From an uncultured Collinsella sp. (GTDB lineage Bacteria; Actinomycetota; Coriobacteriia; Coriobacteriales; Coriobacteriaceae), in the NCBI GenBank assembly GCA_900547805.1, contig URIE01000055.1:1-10964 (forward strand): 10,964 nucleotides of DNA, read 5' to 3'. The notes under the pieces are model-generated. The model saw only the letters and a list, made by a program, of their open reading frames with translations. It was not told where the DNA came from and did no database searches. Positions 1 through 6,293 of this stretch are shown in pieces; position 1 is the stretch's first letter; each line of letters begins with the position of its first letter. Position numbers and translations under genes: made by a program.

Positions 1-2
1 GC

Positions 3-134
3 TTTAAGCACATGGTGGGCATCGGCGAGCAACACGATAGTGCCAACGACGGTCGCCTTGCGTTTTTCTCGGTGCGAAATATCGCCGCCCGTTTCTGTGA
101 TATCGACGGTAGCGAAGAGCGCCTGGAGCTTTAA
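3..134 (+). CDS. C-terminal fragment of a pyridoxamine-5'-phosphate-oxidase-like flavin protein (5' end outside window)
   Basis: An open frame enters from the left edge and ends at TAA 132-134, leaving 43 residues. The tail resembles the end of the next gene: both share an N-D...L-x-FFSV core, then an alanine, a cysteine about five residues further on, and a final E-L. That end pattern is typical of the small FMN-binding split-barrel family. The likeliest reading is a tandem paralogue of the gene at 189-599, 54 bases upstream and on the same strand, possibly co-transcribed. The similarity is visible by eye but short, and the missing N-terminal part holds the more diagnostic flavin-contact residues. 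Its substrate cannot be stated. Confidence 0.5.
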   Translation, partial: FKHMVGIGEQHDSANDGRLAFFSVRNIAARFCDIDGSEERLEL

Positions 135-188
135 CCTTAGGGTAGCTAAAACAGCCCCGACCCAAAAAGACTAGTGCCAGGAGGACAC

Positions 189-599
189 ATGGACGGATTG
201 AATACGGTGTTGGAGTATCTGACGTCGGTGCCGGCATGGTATTTGGCGACGAGCGTTGACGGACAGCCTCATGTGCGTCCGTTTTCGTTTGCGCAGATCC
301 AGGACGGCAAGCTGTGGTTTGTAACGGCGCGCACCAAAGACGTGTGGCAAGAGCTGCTGCAAAACCAGCGCTTTGAGGCCACGAGTTGGTGGCCGGGCCA
401 TGGCTGGCTCATCTTGCGCGGGCGTGCCGGCTTGGATGACCGGGCTTTAGGCGAAATGCGCGAGGCCGGTTGGAAGCATCTTGAGCGCTTGAGCGAGCAC
501 TATGAGGGACCTAACGATCCCACGCTCGTCTTCTTTAGCGTCGAGGATCCCGAGGCTTTTATCTGCAATCACGACGAATGGGTGCCGGTCGAGCTCTAG
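189..599 (+). CDS. Pyridoxamine 5'-phosphate oxidase family protein (FMN-binding split barrel)
   Basis: A 136-residue cytosolic protein of the usual size for stand-alone split-barrel flavoproteins. The opening fits the family: a helix, then WYLATSVDGQPHVRPFSF (about residues 22-39), a strand DGKLWFVTARTKDVWQELLQN (about 43-63; its KDV...L..N part is the common TxKxxxVxxxLxxN pattern), and WLILRGRAGL (about 74-83). The family binds FMN or a related flavin (F420 or heme in some branches) and often reduces small molecules. True PNP oxidase activity is not implied. I place the start at ATG 189 because AGGAGG lies at 179-184 just ahead of it. A GTG at 174 would add five residues but put the ribosome site inside the gene. 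It follows a probable paralogue and is closed by the strong terminator at 637-700. Confidence 0.82.
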   Translation: MDGLNTVLEYLTSVPAWYLATSVDGQPHVRPFSFAQIQDGKLWFVTARTKDVWQELLQNQRFEATSWWPGHGWLILRGRAGLDDRALGEMREAGWKHLERLSEHYEGPNDPTLVFFSVEDPEAFICNHDEWVPVEL

Positions 600-636
600 C
601 CAGCTGGCTCATCCTAACAACTTAGTTTTCGCATGG

Positions 637-700
637 GCGGGCCCCGTGTTGCCCGGCACCGTAAGGAGTGCCGGTCAATACGGGGCCCGCTCTATTTGTC
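637..700 (+). terminator. Strong rho-independent terminator after the flavoprotein gene
   Basis: Arms 637-659 and 668-690 form a 23-position stem with 21 Watson-Crick pairs, one G-T wobble and one mismatch, around an 8-base loop. A T-containing stretch (TCTATTTGT) follows. It separates the flavoprotein transcript from the arginine cluster. No comparable T-run lies on the other side, so it most likely acts on + strand transcripts only. Confidence 0.85.
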
Positions 701-733
701 AATTCCTTCAAGCGAATGTGTCGGGAATGTTTC

Positions 734-772
734 AATGCATGAATATGCAAGCCATTTACGTATTCATGCATC
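734..772 (+). promoter_or_regulatory. Tandem ARG boxes (ArgR operator) upstream of argC
   Basis: Box 1 (734-751) contains TGCAT-GAAT-ATGCA, a perfect 5+5 palindrome. Box 2 (755-772) contains TACGT-ATTC-ATGCA, with one perfect half and one degenerate half. Each fits an 18-bp ARG box, they are separated by 3 bp, and the centres are 21 bp apart. That is the spacing known for operators bound by hexameric ArgR with arginine as corepressor. The boxes end 84 bp before the argC start. No argR gene is in this window. A weak promoter could follow (-35-like TTGGTG 775-780, -10-like CATAAC 800-805, 19-bp spacer), in which case the boxes abut the -35. I would not rely on that promoter call. Confidence 0.72.
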
Positions 773-810
773 TTTTGGTGCTAAAGTTTCAACCTACTTC
801 ATAACGACTG

Positions 811-842
811 CTGCGAAATGCGCATCGGTGCATAAATCGCAG
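811..842 (+). promoter_or_regulatory. Hairpin in the argC leader just before the ribosome site
   Basis: CTGCGA (811-816) pairs with TCGCAG (837-842). Inside it, ATGCGC (818-823) pairs with GTGCAT (828-833) around the tetraloop ATCG. The two 6-bp stems are joined by a small internal loop (A817 against AAA 834-836). The argC ribosome site AAGGAG (845-850) starts two bases after the hairpin. No T-run follows, so it is not a terminator. It may protect or position the 5' end of the mRNA. The inner palindrome (819-832, TGCGC-ATCG-GTGCA) also loosely resembles a third ARG box. Both roles are inference. Confidence 0.4.
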
Positions 843-856
843 ACAAGGAGTCTGAT

Positions 857-1927
857 ATGTCTTTGAAGGTTGGAATCGTCGGCGCGGCTGGATATGCCGG
901 AGCCGAGCTCATTCGCCTCGTGCTCGGCCATCCCGAGTTTGAACTTGTTGCCATTACGTCCAACGCCGATGCCGGCCAGCCGTTGTCTGCGGTGTACCCG
1001 AGCTTCGCCGGCGTAAGCGACCTTGCCTTCACGACGCATGACGCTCCCGAGCTCAAGAACTGCGACGCCGTCTTTTTGGCCGTGCCGCACACGGCTGCCA
1101 TGGCACAGGTGCCCGCCCTGCTTGCTGCGGGAGTCTCCTGCATTGACCTCTCGGCCGACTATCGCCTGAGCGATCCGGTCACCTTTGAGGCCTGGTATAC
1201 CGCCGAACACACGAGTCCCGAGCTGCTCAAGACCCGCGCCTTCGGCCTGCCCGAGCTGTTCTGCAAGGACCTGGAGACCGCTGCATCCGACCACGCCGAC
1301 GGTAAGGCCGTACTGGTCGCCTGCGCCGGCTGCTATCCCACCGCAACGAGCCTTGCCGCCGCGCCCGCCGTGCGCGCCGGCTGGGTTGCCCAGAGCGGCC
1401 CCGTGATCGTCGATGCCATCAGCGGTGTGACGGGTGCCGGTAAGTCCTGTAACGCTCGCACCCATTTTTGTAGCGCAGACGAGAACCTGGAGGCCTATGG
1501 CGTAGGCAAGCATCGTCATACGCCCGAGATTGAGCAAATCCTTGGTCTGACCGATCGTGTCGTCTTCACCCCGCATCTGGCACCGCTCAAGCGCGGCCTG
1601 CTCTCCACGGTGACGATGCCGCTTACGCCGCAGGCTATCGATACCTTGACCCTTGAGGACGTTGTCGACTATTACAAGCAGTTCTATGCCGGTCGCACCT
1701 TTGTGCGCGTGCTCGATGCCGGCCAGCAGCCCAAGACGGCTTCGGTCGTCGGCACCAACGCTGCCCAGATTGGCCTCGCGCTCAACGAGCACGCGGGTGT
1801 GCTGGTGGCGACGGGCGCCATTGACAATCTGTGCAAGGGCGCTGCGGGCCAAGCGGTCCAGTGCGCCAATATCGTCTTTGGCTTTGACGAGCGACGAGGC
1901 TTGCCCACAGTGGCGTGCCCGGTGTAG
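857..1927 (+). CDS. argC: N-acetyl-gamma-glutamyl-phosphate reductase
   Basis: This cytosolic enzyme reduces N-acetylglutamyl-5-phosphate with NADPH to N-acetylglutamate semialdehyde, the third step to ornithine. The 356 residues are close to the family's usual length. An NADP-binding Rossmann motif GIVGAAGYAGAELIRL opens the protein (residues 6-21). The catalytic cysteine is C159 in VACAGCYPTATS. GVTGAGK (190-196), KHRHTPEI (218-225, with the conserved histidines) and HLAPLKRG (240-247) are also family landmarks. Start ATG 857 has AAGGAG at 845-850, a 6-base gap. It is the first gene of the arginine cluster, preceded by paired ARG boxes, so repression by ArgR plus arginine is likely. A terminator-like structure follows before argJ. 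Confidence 0.96.
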   Translation: MSLKVGIVGAAGYAGAELIRLVLGHPEFELVAITSNADAGQPLSAVYPSFAGVSDLAFTTHDAPELKNCDAVFLAVPHTAAMAQVPALLAAGVSCIDLSADYRLSDPVTFEAWYTAEHTSPELLKTRAFGLPELFCKDLETAASDHADGKAVLVACAGCYPTATSLAAAPAVRAGWVAQSGPVIVDAISGVTGAGKSCNARTHFCSADENLEAYGVGKHRHTPEIEQILGLTDRVVFTPHLAPLKRGLLSTVTMPLTPQAIDTLTLEDVVDYYKQFYAGRTFVRVLDAGQQPKTASVVGTNAAQIGLALNEHAGVLVATGAIDNLCKGAAGQAVQCANIVFGFDERRGLPTVACPV

Positions 1928-1955
1928 CACATTCGATTGTTAACGATTTGGTAGT

Positions 1956-2039
1956 CGGGTATCGAGTTGGGCGCCACTTTTAAGCTGGTCTACTAATTGC
2001 GACCGGTATGGCGTGCCAGCCGATACCCGCTTTTTTATT
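1956..2039 (+). terminator. Branched terminator or attenuator between argC and argJ
   Basis: CGGGTATCG (1956-1964) pairs perfectly with CGATACCCG (2021-2029), followed at once by C and TTTTTTATTT (2031-2040). The stem continues inward: TGG 1968-1970 with CCA 2016-2018, then GCGCCA 1971-1976 with TGGCGT 2009-2014, with G2015 bulged. An apical hairpin lies further in, CTGGTC 1985-1990 with GACCGG 2001-2006. This is a textbook intrinsic terminator placed inside what otherwise looks like one operon, 28 bases after the argC stop and 23 bases before the argJ start. It should lower argJBD transcription relative to argC, or be conditionally read through. I see no obvious competing antiterminator stem. 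Confidence 0.75.
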
Positions 2040-2062
2040 TGATATAAGGAGTCGTAGGGACG

Positions 2063-3331
2063 ATGAATACCGACCTGATTGATATCAAGATTCGCGCCGT
2101 CGAGGGCGGCGTTACGGCTGCGGCTGGTTTTAAGGCTGCAGGCATCCATGCAGGATTCCGGAAGAATCCCGAGCGCCTGGATTATGCGCTCGTCATGCCC
2201 GATAAACCCTGTCCCGGCGCCGGCGTGTTTACGACCAACCGCTTTTGCGCGGCGCCCGTGCAGATGAGCCGTGCCAACCTGGGCGGTGCCGACAAGGGCT
2301 ATGGCATTATCGCCGGCGTTTCTGTCAACTCCGGCAACGCCAATGCCGCTACGGGCGAGACCGGCCTTGCATGCGCGCGCGAGACGTGCAGCATCGCATC
2401 GCAGGTCATCGGCTGCGAGCCCCAGCAGATTCTGGTTGCCTCCACGGGTGTGATTGGCCAGATTCTGCCGATCGACACGTTTGAGACCGCCATTCCTGCT
2501 GCCTACGAGGCGCTCTCCGCTCACGGTGGCGCCGATGCCGCTCGCGCCATCATGACGACCGACACGCATTCCAAGGAGTACGCCGTGTCCTACGTCAGTG
2601 AGGCTGCGGGTCATGCGGGCAATGTCTATACGGTAGGCGGAATGTGCAAGGGCTCGGGCATGATCATGCCCAACATGGCCACCATGATCGCAGTTATCAC
2701 CACCGATGCCCCCGTCGAGCCTGTGGCACTTCATGCCCTGCTGCTCTCGACCGTCAAGCAGACCTTTAACAAGGTAACGGTCGACTCCGATACCTCGACC
2801 AACGACACCTGCATCATGCTTGCCTCCGGCGCCGCTGCCGCAGATGCCGAGCCTATCGTCGAGGGCTCCGATGCCTTCGACGAGTTGGCATTTGCTGTGC
2901 ACGAGGTGTGCGAGAGCCTGGCGCGCAATATCGCCGCCGATGGTGAGGGCGCATCCAAGCTTGTTACGGTCAACGTTACCGGCGCCGTGAACGACGAGGA
3001 AGCCGATATCGCCGCCCGTGCCGTTGCCAACTCGCCGCTCGTTAAGACCTGCATCGCCGGCCACGACTGCAACTGGGGTCGCGTTGCTATGGCACTCGGC
3101 AAGTGCGGCGTGAAGTTTAATCAGGAAGACGTTTCCATCGACATGATGGGCATGCCCGTCTGTCGCGACGGTCTGACTGTTCCCTTTGACGAGGACGAGG
3201 CTCTACGGCGTTTCGAGGCGCCCGAGATCGTGATCTCGGCCGACCTGGGCGCAGGCGACGCCGCGACCACGGTGTGGACCTGCGACCTCACGCACGAGTA
3301 CATCTCCATCAACGGCGACTACCGTTCCTAG
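2063..3331 (+). CDS. argJ: Glutamate N-acetyltransferase / ornithine acetyltransferase (ArgJ)
   Basis: This enzyme moves the acetyl group from N-acetylornithine to glutamate, releasing ornithine and regenerating N-acetylglutamate (the cyclic pathway). Some members also use acetyl-CoA to make the first N-acetylglutamate; which type this is cannot be read from sequence. It is a 422-residue Ntn-type precursor. The self-cleavage site is A206-T207 in PNMATMIAVITTDA, with T207 as the new N-terminal nucleophile of the beta chain. Other landmarks are VEGGVTAAAGFKAAG (13-27), the oxyanion-hole region STGVIGQILP (127-136), CNWGR near residue 337 and a C-terminal ISINGDYRS. The start is supported by homology to the usual N-terminus. 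AAGGAG (2046-2051) lies 11 bases upstream, rather far, with a weaker AGGGA much closer. Confidence 0.96.
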   Translation: MNTDLIDIKIRAVEGGVTAAAGFKAAGIHAGFRKNPERLDYALVMPDKPCPGAGVFTTNRFCAAPVQMSRANLGGADKGYGIIAGVSVNSGNANAATGETGLACARETCSIASQVIGCEPQQILVASTGVIGQILPIDTFETAIPAAYEALSAHGGADAARAIMTTDTHSKEYAVSYVSEAAGHAGNVYTVGGMCKGSGMIMPNMATMIAVITTDAPVEPVALHALLLSTVKQTFNKVTVDSDTSTNDTCIMLASGAAAADAEPIVEGSDAFDELAFAVHEVCESLARNIAADGEGASKLVTVNVTGAVNDEEADIAARAVANSPLVKTCIAGHDCNWGRVAMALGKCGVKFNQEDVSIDMMGMPVCRDGLTVPFDEDEALRRFEAPEIVISADLGAGDAATTVWTCDLTHEYISINGDYRS

Positions 3332-3411
3332 AGTCCAGGCACGCTGCGCATCTTGCCGCATTGCGGACAGCGAAGCACGGCGTGATAACGATACGAAAGA
3401 CGAGGCAGATT

Positions 3412-4392
3412 ATGAAATTCGCACGCGATTGTCGTTCGAGCGAATCCAACGAAGCAACCGCGCAGCTGCTGTTCGAAGCGCTGCCGTGGATTAAAAACCT
3501 GACCGGCAAGACGGTCGTTATCAAGTACGGCGGTGCCGCCATGGTCGACGAGCAACTGCGTCGCGACGTGATGAGCGACATCGTTTTGCTCAAGATCATC
3601 GGTATGCGTCCCGTCATCGTGCATGGCGGCGGCAAGGCTATCAACGAGGCGCTGAGTCATTACGATATTCCCGTCGAGTTTAAGAACGGCCAGCGCGTGA
3701 CCACGCCGGCGACTATGGATATCGTGCGCGAGGTGCTGGGCGGCAAGGTCAACCAGGAGCTGGTTGCTGCCATCAACCACCACGGCAACCTGGCCGTGGG
3801 CGTGTCGGGCAGCGATGCCGGCACGCTCATCGCCGAGCCGCTCGACCCCGAGCTCGGTCGCGTGGGCAAAGTGACGCACGTCAACACCGACTATATCGAG
3901 CGCTTACTCGATAGCGAGTACATCCCCGTCATCGCTACCGTCGCGGCGGGGGAGGACGGCGGTTTCTTCAACATCAACGCCGATACCGCCGCCGGTGCCG
4001 TTGCGGCGGCGCTGCATGCGCATAAGGCGATCTTTTTGACCGACGTCGACGGCCTGTACAAGGACTTTAGCGATAAAGACTCACTCATCTCCAACCTAAC
4101 GCTCGACGAGGTTAACGAAATGCTCTACGGCGGCGAGGTCGATAAGGGCATGATTCCCAAGCTGCGTGCGGCCGTCGATGCGCTTGCCGGCGGCGTATTT
4201 CGCGCTCACATCATCAACGGTACCACGCCGCATTCGCTGCTGCTGGAGCTGCTGACCGATGCCGGCGTCGGCACCGTGATCCATTCCACCGAGACGGCTT
4301 ACGAGTTCGATACGCATCCGCATCCGCTTTCGACGTTTGCTGCGCGTCTGACCGAGAACCTCGACGAGGTCGAGAAGCTTCAGACAGTCTAA
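3412..4392 (+). CDS. argB: N-acetylglutamate kinase
   Basis: This enzyme phosphorylates N-acetylglutamate with ATP, the second step to ornithine. It belongs to the amino-acid kinase fold: VVIKYGGAAM (K38, phosphate binding), HGGGK (71-75), FNINAD (186-191), TDVDGLY (210-216) and KGMIPK (245-250). ATG 3412 is chosen because an in-frame start further upstream would overlap argJ and add non-family sequence; GAGG at 3402-3405 gives a modest ribosome site. The 326 residues exceed the usual 290-300. There is an N-terminal helix (ATAQLLFEALPWIKNLTG, 15-32) and about 30 extra residues after GTVI (287-290). That helix plus the H274...E279...G285 pattern are features of arginine-inhibited kinases, so feedback inhibition by arginine is likely. 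It lies 80 bases after argJ. Confidence 0.95.
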   Translation: MKFARDCRSSESNEATAQLLFEALPWIKNLTGKTVVIKYGGAAMVDEQLRRDVMSDIVLLKIIGMRPVIVHGGGKAINEALSHYDIPVEFKNGQRVTTPATMDIVREVLGGKVNQELVAAINHHGNLAVGVSGSDAGTLIAEPLDPELGRVGKVTHVNTDYIERLLDSEYIPVIATVAAGEDGGFFNINADTAAGAVAAALHAHKAIFLTDVDGLYKDFSDKDSLISNLTLDEVNEMLYGGEVDKGMIPKLRAAVDALAGGVFRAHIINGTTPHSLLLELLTDAGVGTVIHSTETAYEFDTHPHPLSTFAARLTENLDEVEKLQTV

Positions 4393-4461
4393 CTGACCCG
4401 CAGCCGCCCCATTTCTGCACCCATAGGCCTGCGCCGTCCGGCGCTCAACGAAAGGCATCCC

Positions 4462-5745
4462 ATGTCACTTGCAGCTCAGCAATCGCTTGAATCCCATTAC
4501 GTTATGCATACCTTTGGCCGCTCTCCGGTCGAGTTTGTCGAGGGTCACGGCATGAAGCTCACCGGCGACGATGGCCGTGAGTACCTCGACTTTCTTGCCG
4601 GCATCGGCGTGTGCAGCCTAGGTCATGGCGACCCGGCTGTGCTCTCGGCGCTCGAGGCACAGACCAAAAAGCTCATGCATGTCTCCAATTACTTCTACAT
4701 TGAGCAGCGCGGACAGGTCGCGGCGCTGCTGTCCAAGCTTGCTAACGACGACGCAGATGGTGCGCGCGTGCTTGCCGATGCCATTGCCGCCGGCGATGAG
4801 ACCACGGCAGCTGCTCTTGGTGCCCCGGCTGCGGACGAGCAGGTGTGGGAGACCTTCTTTGCCAACTCCGGCGCCGAGGCCAACGAGGGCTCGATGAAGC
4901 TCGCGCGCCTGTACGCCAAGCGTGCCGGTAACGGCGGCAACACTATCGTGTGCATGCGCGGCGGCTTCCACGGCCGTACGCTCGAGACCATTGCCGCCAC
5001 CATGCAGGATTGGCTGCAGGACAGCTTTCGCCCGCTGCCGGGTGGCTTTGTGGCCTGCACGCCCAACGATGTCGATGAACTGCGTGCGATCTTTAAGCAG
5101 CTGGGGGGCGAAATTTGCGCCGTGATGCTCGAGCCGATTCAGGGCGAGAGCGGTGTGCACCCCATGACCGAGGAGTTTATGGCGGCAGCGCGCGACCTGG
5201 CACACGAAGTGGGCGCCGTGCTTATAGCCGACGAGGTCCAGTGCGGCATCTTCCGCTCCGGCAAGCCGTTTGCATTCCAAACCTATGGCGTGGAACCCGA
5301 CATCATGAGCCTTGCCAAGGGCATTGCCGATGGCGTGCCCATGGGTGCCGTCGTAGCAAAGAAGGAGATTGCCGACGTGTTTAAGCCGGGCGACCACGGC
5401 TCGACCTTTGGCGGTAGCTGCTTGGCTGTCGCGGCGTGCGCCGCGACGCTCTCCGCGCTCGTGCGCGGCGATTATGCCGACCATGCTGCCAAGGTAGGCG
5501 CCTATATGGAGGCAAAGCTCGCCAAGCTGCCGAACGTGACCGAGGTGCGTGGCCGCGGCTTGATGCTCGGCTGTGATTTGGATGATGCCGCGGGCGACGC
5601 GCGTGATATTGTTGCCCGCGCGCTGGCCGCCGGTGCCGTGATTAACGCTACGGGTGCCCATACGCTGCGTTTCCTGCCGCCGCTCGTCTGCGAGGAATCC
5701 GACGTGGACAGTCTGATCGAGATTCTGTCGGGTGTCTTGGGCTAA
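4462..5745 (+). CDS. argD: Acetylornithine aminotransferase
   Basis: A PLP-dependent class-III aminotransferase that converts N-acetylglutamate semialdehyde and glutamate to N-acetylornithine, feeding ArgJ. It has 427 residues. Landmarks: YLDFLAGIGVCSLGHGDP (41-58), FFANSGAEANEGSMKLAR (132-149; cofactor phosphate contacts), GGFHGRT (167-173), LEPIQGESG (223-231), ADEVQCG (256-262; D257 binds the pyridine nitrogen), SLAKG with Schiff-base lysine K286, and GSTFGGS (313-319). Residues about 95-130 form an alanine- and acid-rich insertion where most family members have about ten residues. ATG 4462 is preceded by GAAAGG (4450-4455) with a 6-base gap. It is the last gene of the cluster, 69 bases after argB, and is followed by a terminator. 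Some members also transaminate succinyldiaminopimelate or ornithine; context favours arginine synthesis. Confidence 0.94.
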   Translation: MSLAAQQSLESHYVMHTFGRSPVEFVEGHGMKLTGDDGREYLDFLAGIGVCSLGHGDPAVLSALEAQTKKLMHVSNYFYIEQRGQVAALLSKLANDDADGARVLADAIAAGDETTAAALGAPAADEQVWETFFANSGAEANEGSMKLARLYAKRAGNGGNTIVCMRGGFHGRTLETIAATMQDWLQDSFRPLPGGFVACTPNDVDELRAIFKQLGGEICAVMLEPIQGESGVHPMTEEFMAAARDLAHEVGAVLIADEVQCGIFRSGKPFAFQTYGVEPDIMSLAKGIADGVPMGAVVAKKEIADVFKPGDHGSTFGGSCLAVAACAATLSALVRGDYADHAAKVGAYMEAKLAKLPNVTEVRGRGLMLGCDLDDAAGDARDIVARALAAGAVINATGAHTLRFLPPLVCEESDVDSLIEILSGVLG

Positions 5746-5770
5746 CGCGGCGCAATAACTCAATTTGAAC

Positions 5771-5830
5771 CGGGTTCCGGACTGTGGACGTGCCATATGC
5801 GGCACGATTCAGCGGTCTGGAGCCCGTTTT
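5771..5830 (+). terminator. Terminator closing the arginine cluster
   Basis: CGGGTTCCGGACTG (5771-5784) pairs with CAGCGGTCTGGAGCCCG (5810-5826) allowing wobbles and a small bulge. A second hairpin lies inside, GTGCC 5790-5794 with GGCAC 5801-5805. TTTT follows at 5827-5830. The T-run is short, but the stem is long and starts 25 bases after the argD stop. The nested layout resembles the argC-argJ terminator. Confidence 0.7.
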
Positions 5831-5861
5831 GCCACAAATCTGCAATGGCCAGGAGAGCCTT

Positions 5862-6079
5862 TGGACAAAAAATGCCAAATGTGAGTACTGTCACCAGCTG
5901 AATCTCATATGAAACCGACTATCTAGGATTAGTTAGACCACACATGTTCAGTTATGTTAATGGGGAAACAGCTAGCAAAGGCTTCAAATCGCTGATTCAG
6001 GGCTAGATTTACCCAGCGAAACCCAAAAATCGCTGCTACAAAATTAGTAACAGTACTCATTTTTGCCATTTTTTGGCCA
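5862..6079. repeat. MITE-like AT-rich element with terminal inverted repeats
   Basis: The 35 bases at 5862-5896 match the reverse complement of 6045-6079 at 29 positions. Both ends read TGG-N-CAAAAAATG inward and share TGAGTACTGT. The 218-bp interior is clearly richer in A+T than the flanking genes. No transposase is encoded. The only frame of note is 46 codons on the - strand (6069 to 5929), starting MAKMSTVTNFVAAIF; it has no recognisable domain and I do not call it a gene. GCCTTTG occurs at the left edge (5857-5863) and just outside the right edge (6082-6088), a possible but imperfectly placed target duplication. A small non-autonomous mobile element or a dispersed genome repeat is the best reading. 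Confidence 0.6.
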
Positions 6080-6103
6080 CGGCCTTTGTGACGGACGTGC
6101 TGG

Positions 6104-6190
6104 CGGGTTCGAATCCCTCTGCGCTGGGCCCAAAAAAGAAAGGCCCCCATAGCTGGGAGCCTATCAAATCAGTGGTGGGCGATGAGGGAT
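6104..6190. repeat. Direct repeat copy A: truncated tRNA-Val 3' end plus terminator
   Basis: This 87-bp block matches 6289-6375 at 85 of 87 positions (offset 185; differences at 6124 and 6137). Read on the - strand it holds the last five T-stem bases, the 3' acceptor strand and CCA of the tRNA-Val downstream (6173-6190), then the tRNA's terminator hairpin (6142-6161). At the other end is a T-arm-like GGGTTCGAATCCC (6105-6117). Homology to the tRNA stops abruptly after 6190, so the rest of the tRNA is absent. It is a tRNA fragment, not a functional gene. Confidence 0.85.
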
Positions 6191-6293
6191 GTCGCGTGCG
6201 GCTGACGCCGCCCGCTCTCGCTTCGGGCCTACGGCCCTCGCGTGCTGCGCTGGAAAACGCTTCGCGTTTCCTCAGCTCCGCACCCTTTCGGGT
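6191..6293. repeat. Cluster of GC-rich hairpins (REP-like) between the direct repeats
   Basis: Four hairpins follow one another: GCGGC/GCCGC 6198-6211, GGGCC-TAC-GGCCC 6225-6237, a longer stem GCTGGAAAACGC/GCGTTTCCTCAGC 6249-6276 with loop TTC, and ACCC/GGGT 6282-6293. No reading frame of interest covers them. Such strings of small palindromes are typical of repetitive extragenic palindrome clusters. Whether this sequence recurs in the genome cannot be seen here. Confidence 0.5.

Noticed and set aside
794..1930. Long - strand frames opposite argC, argJ, asnB and murE
   Set aside because: They are antisense images caused by high GC and codon bias. They show no family motifs, while the + strand genes are unambiguous.
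2040..2048. Extended -10-like TGATATAAG upstream of argJ as an internal promoter
   Set aside because: It overlaps the argJ ribosome site, has no -35, and would give an almost leaderless transcript. The match is probably a by-product of the AT-rich terminator tail and AAGGAG.
3274..3411. Longer argB frame starting at 3274
   Set aside because: It would overlap argJ by 58 bases, adds residues unlike any N-acetylglutamate kinase, and ATG 3412 already gives a full-length protein with a ribosome site.
5929..6069. 46-codon frame on the - strand as a small gene
   Set aside because: It lies wholly within the inverted-repeat element, has no recognisable domain and no convincing ribosome site.
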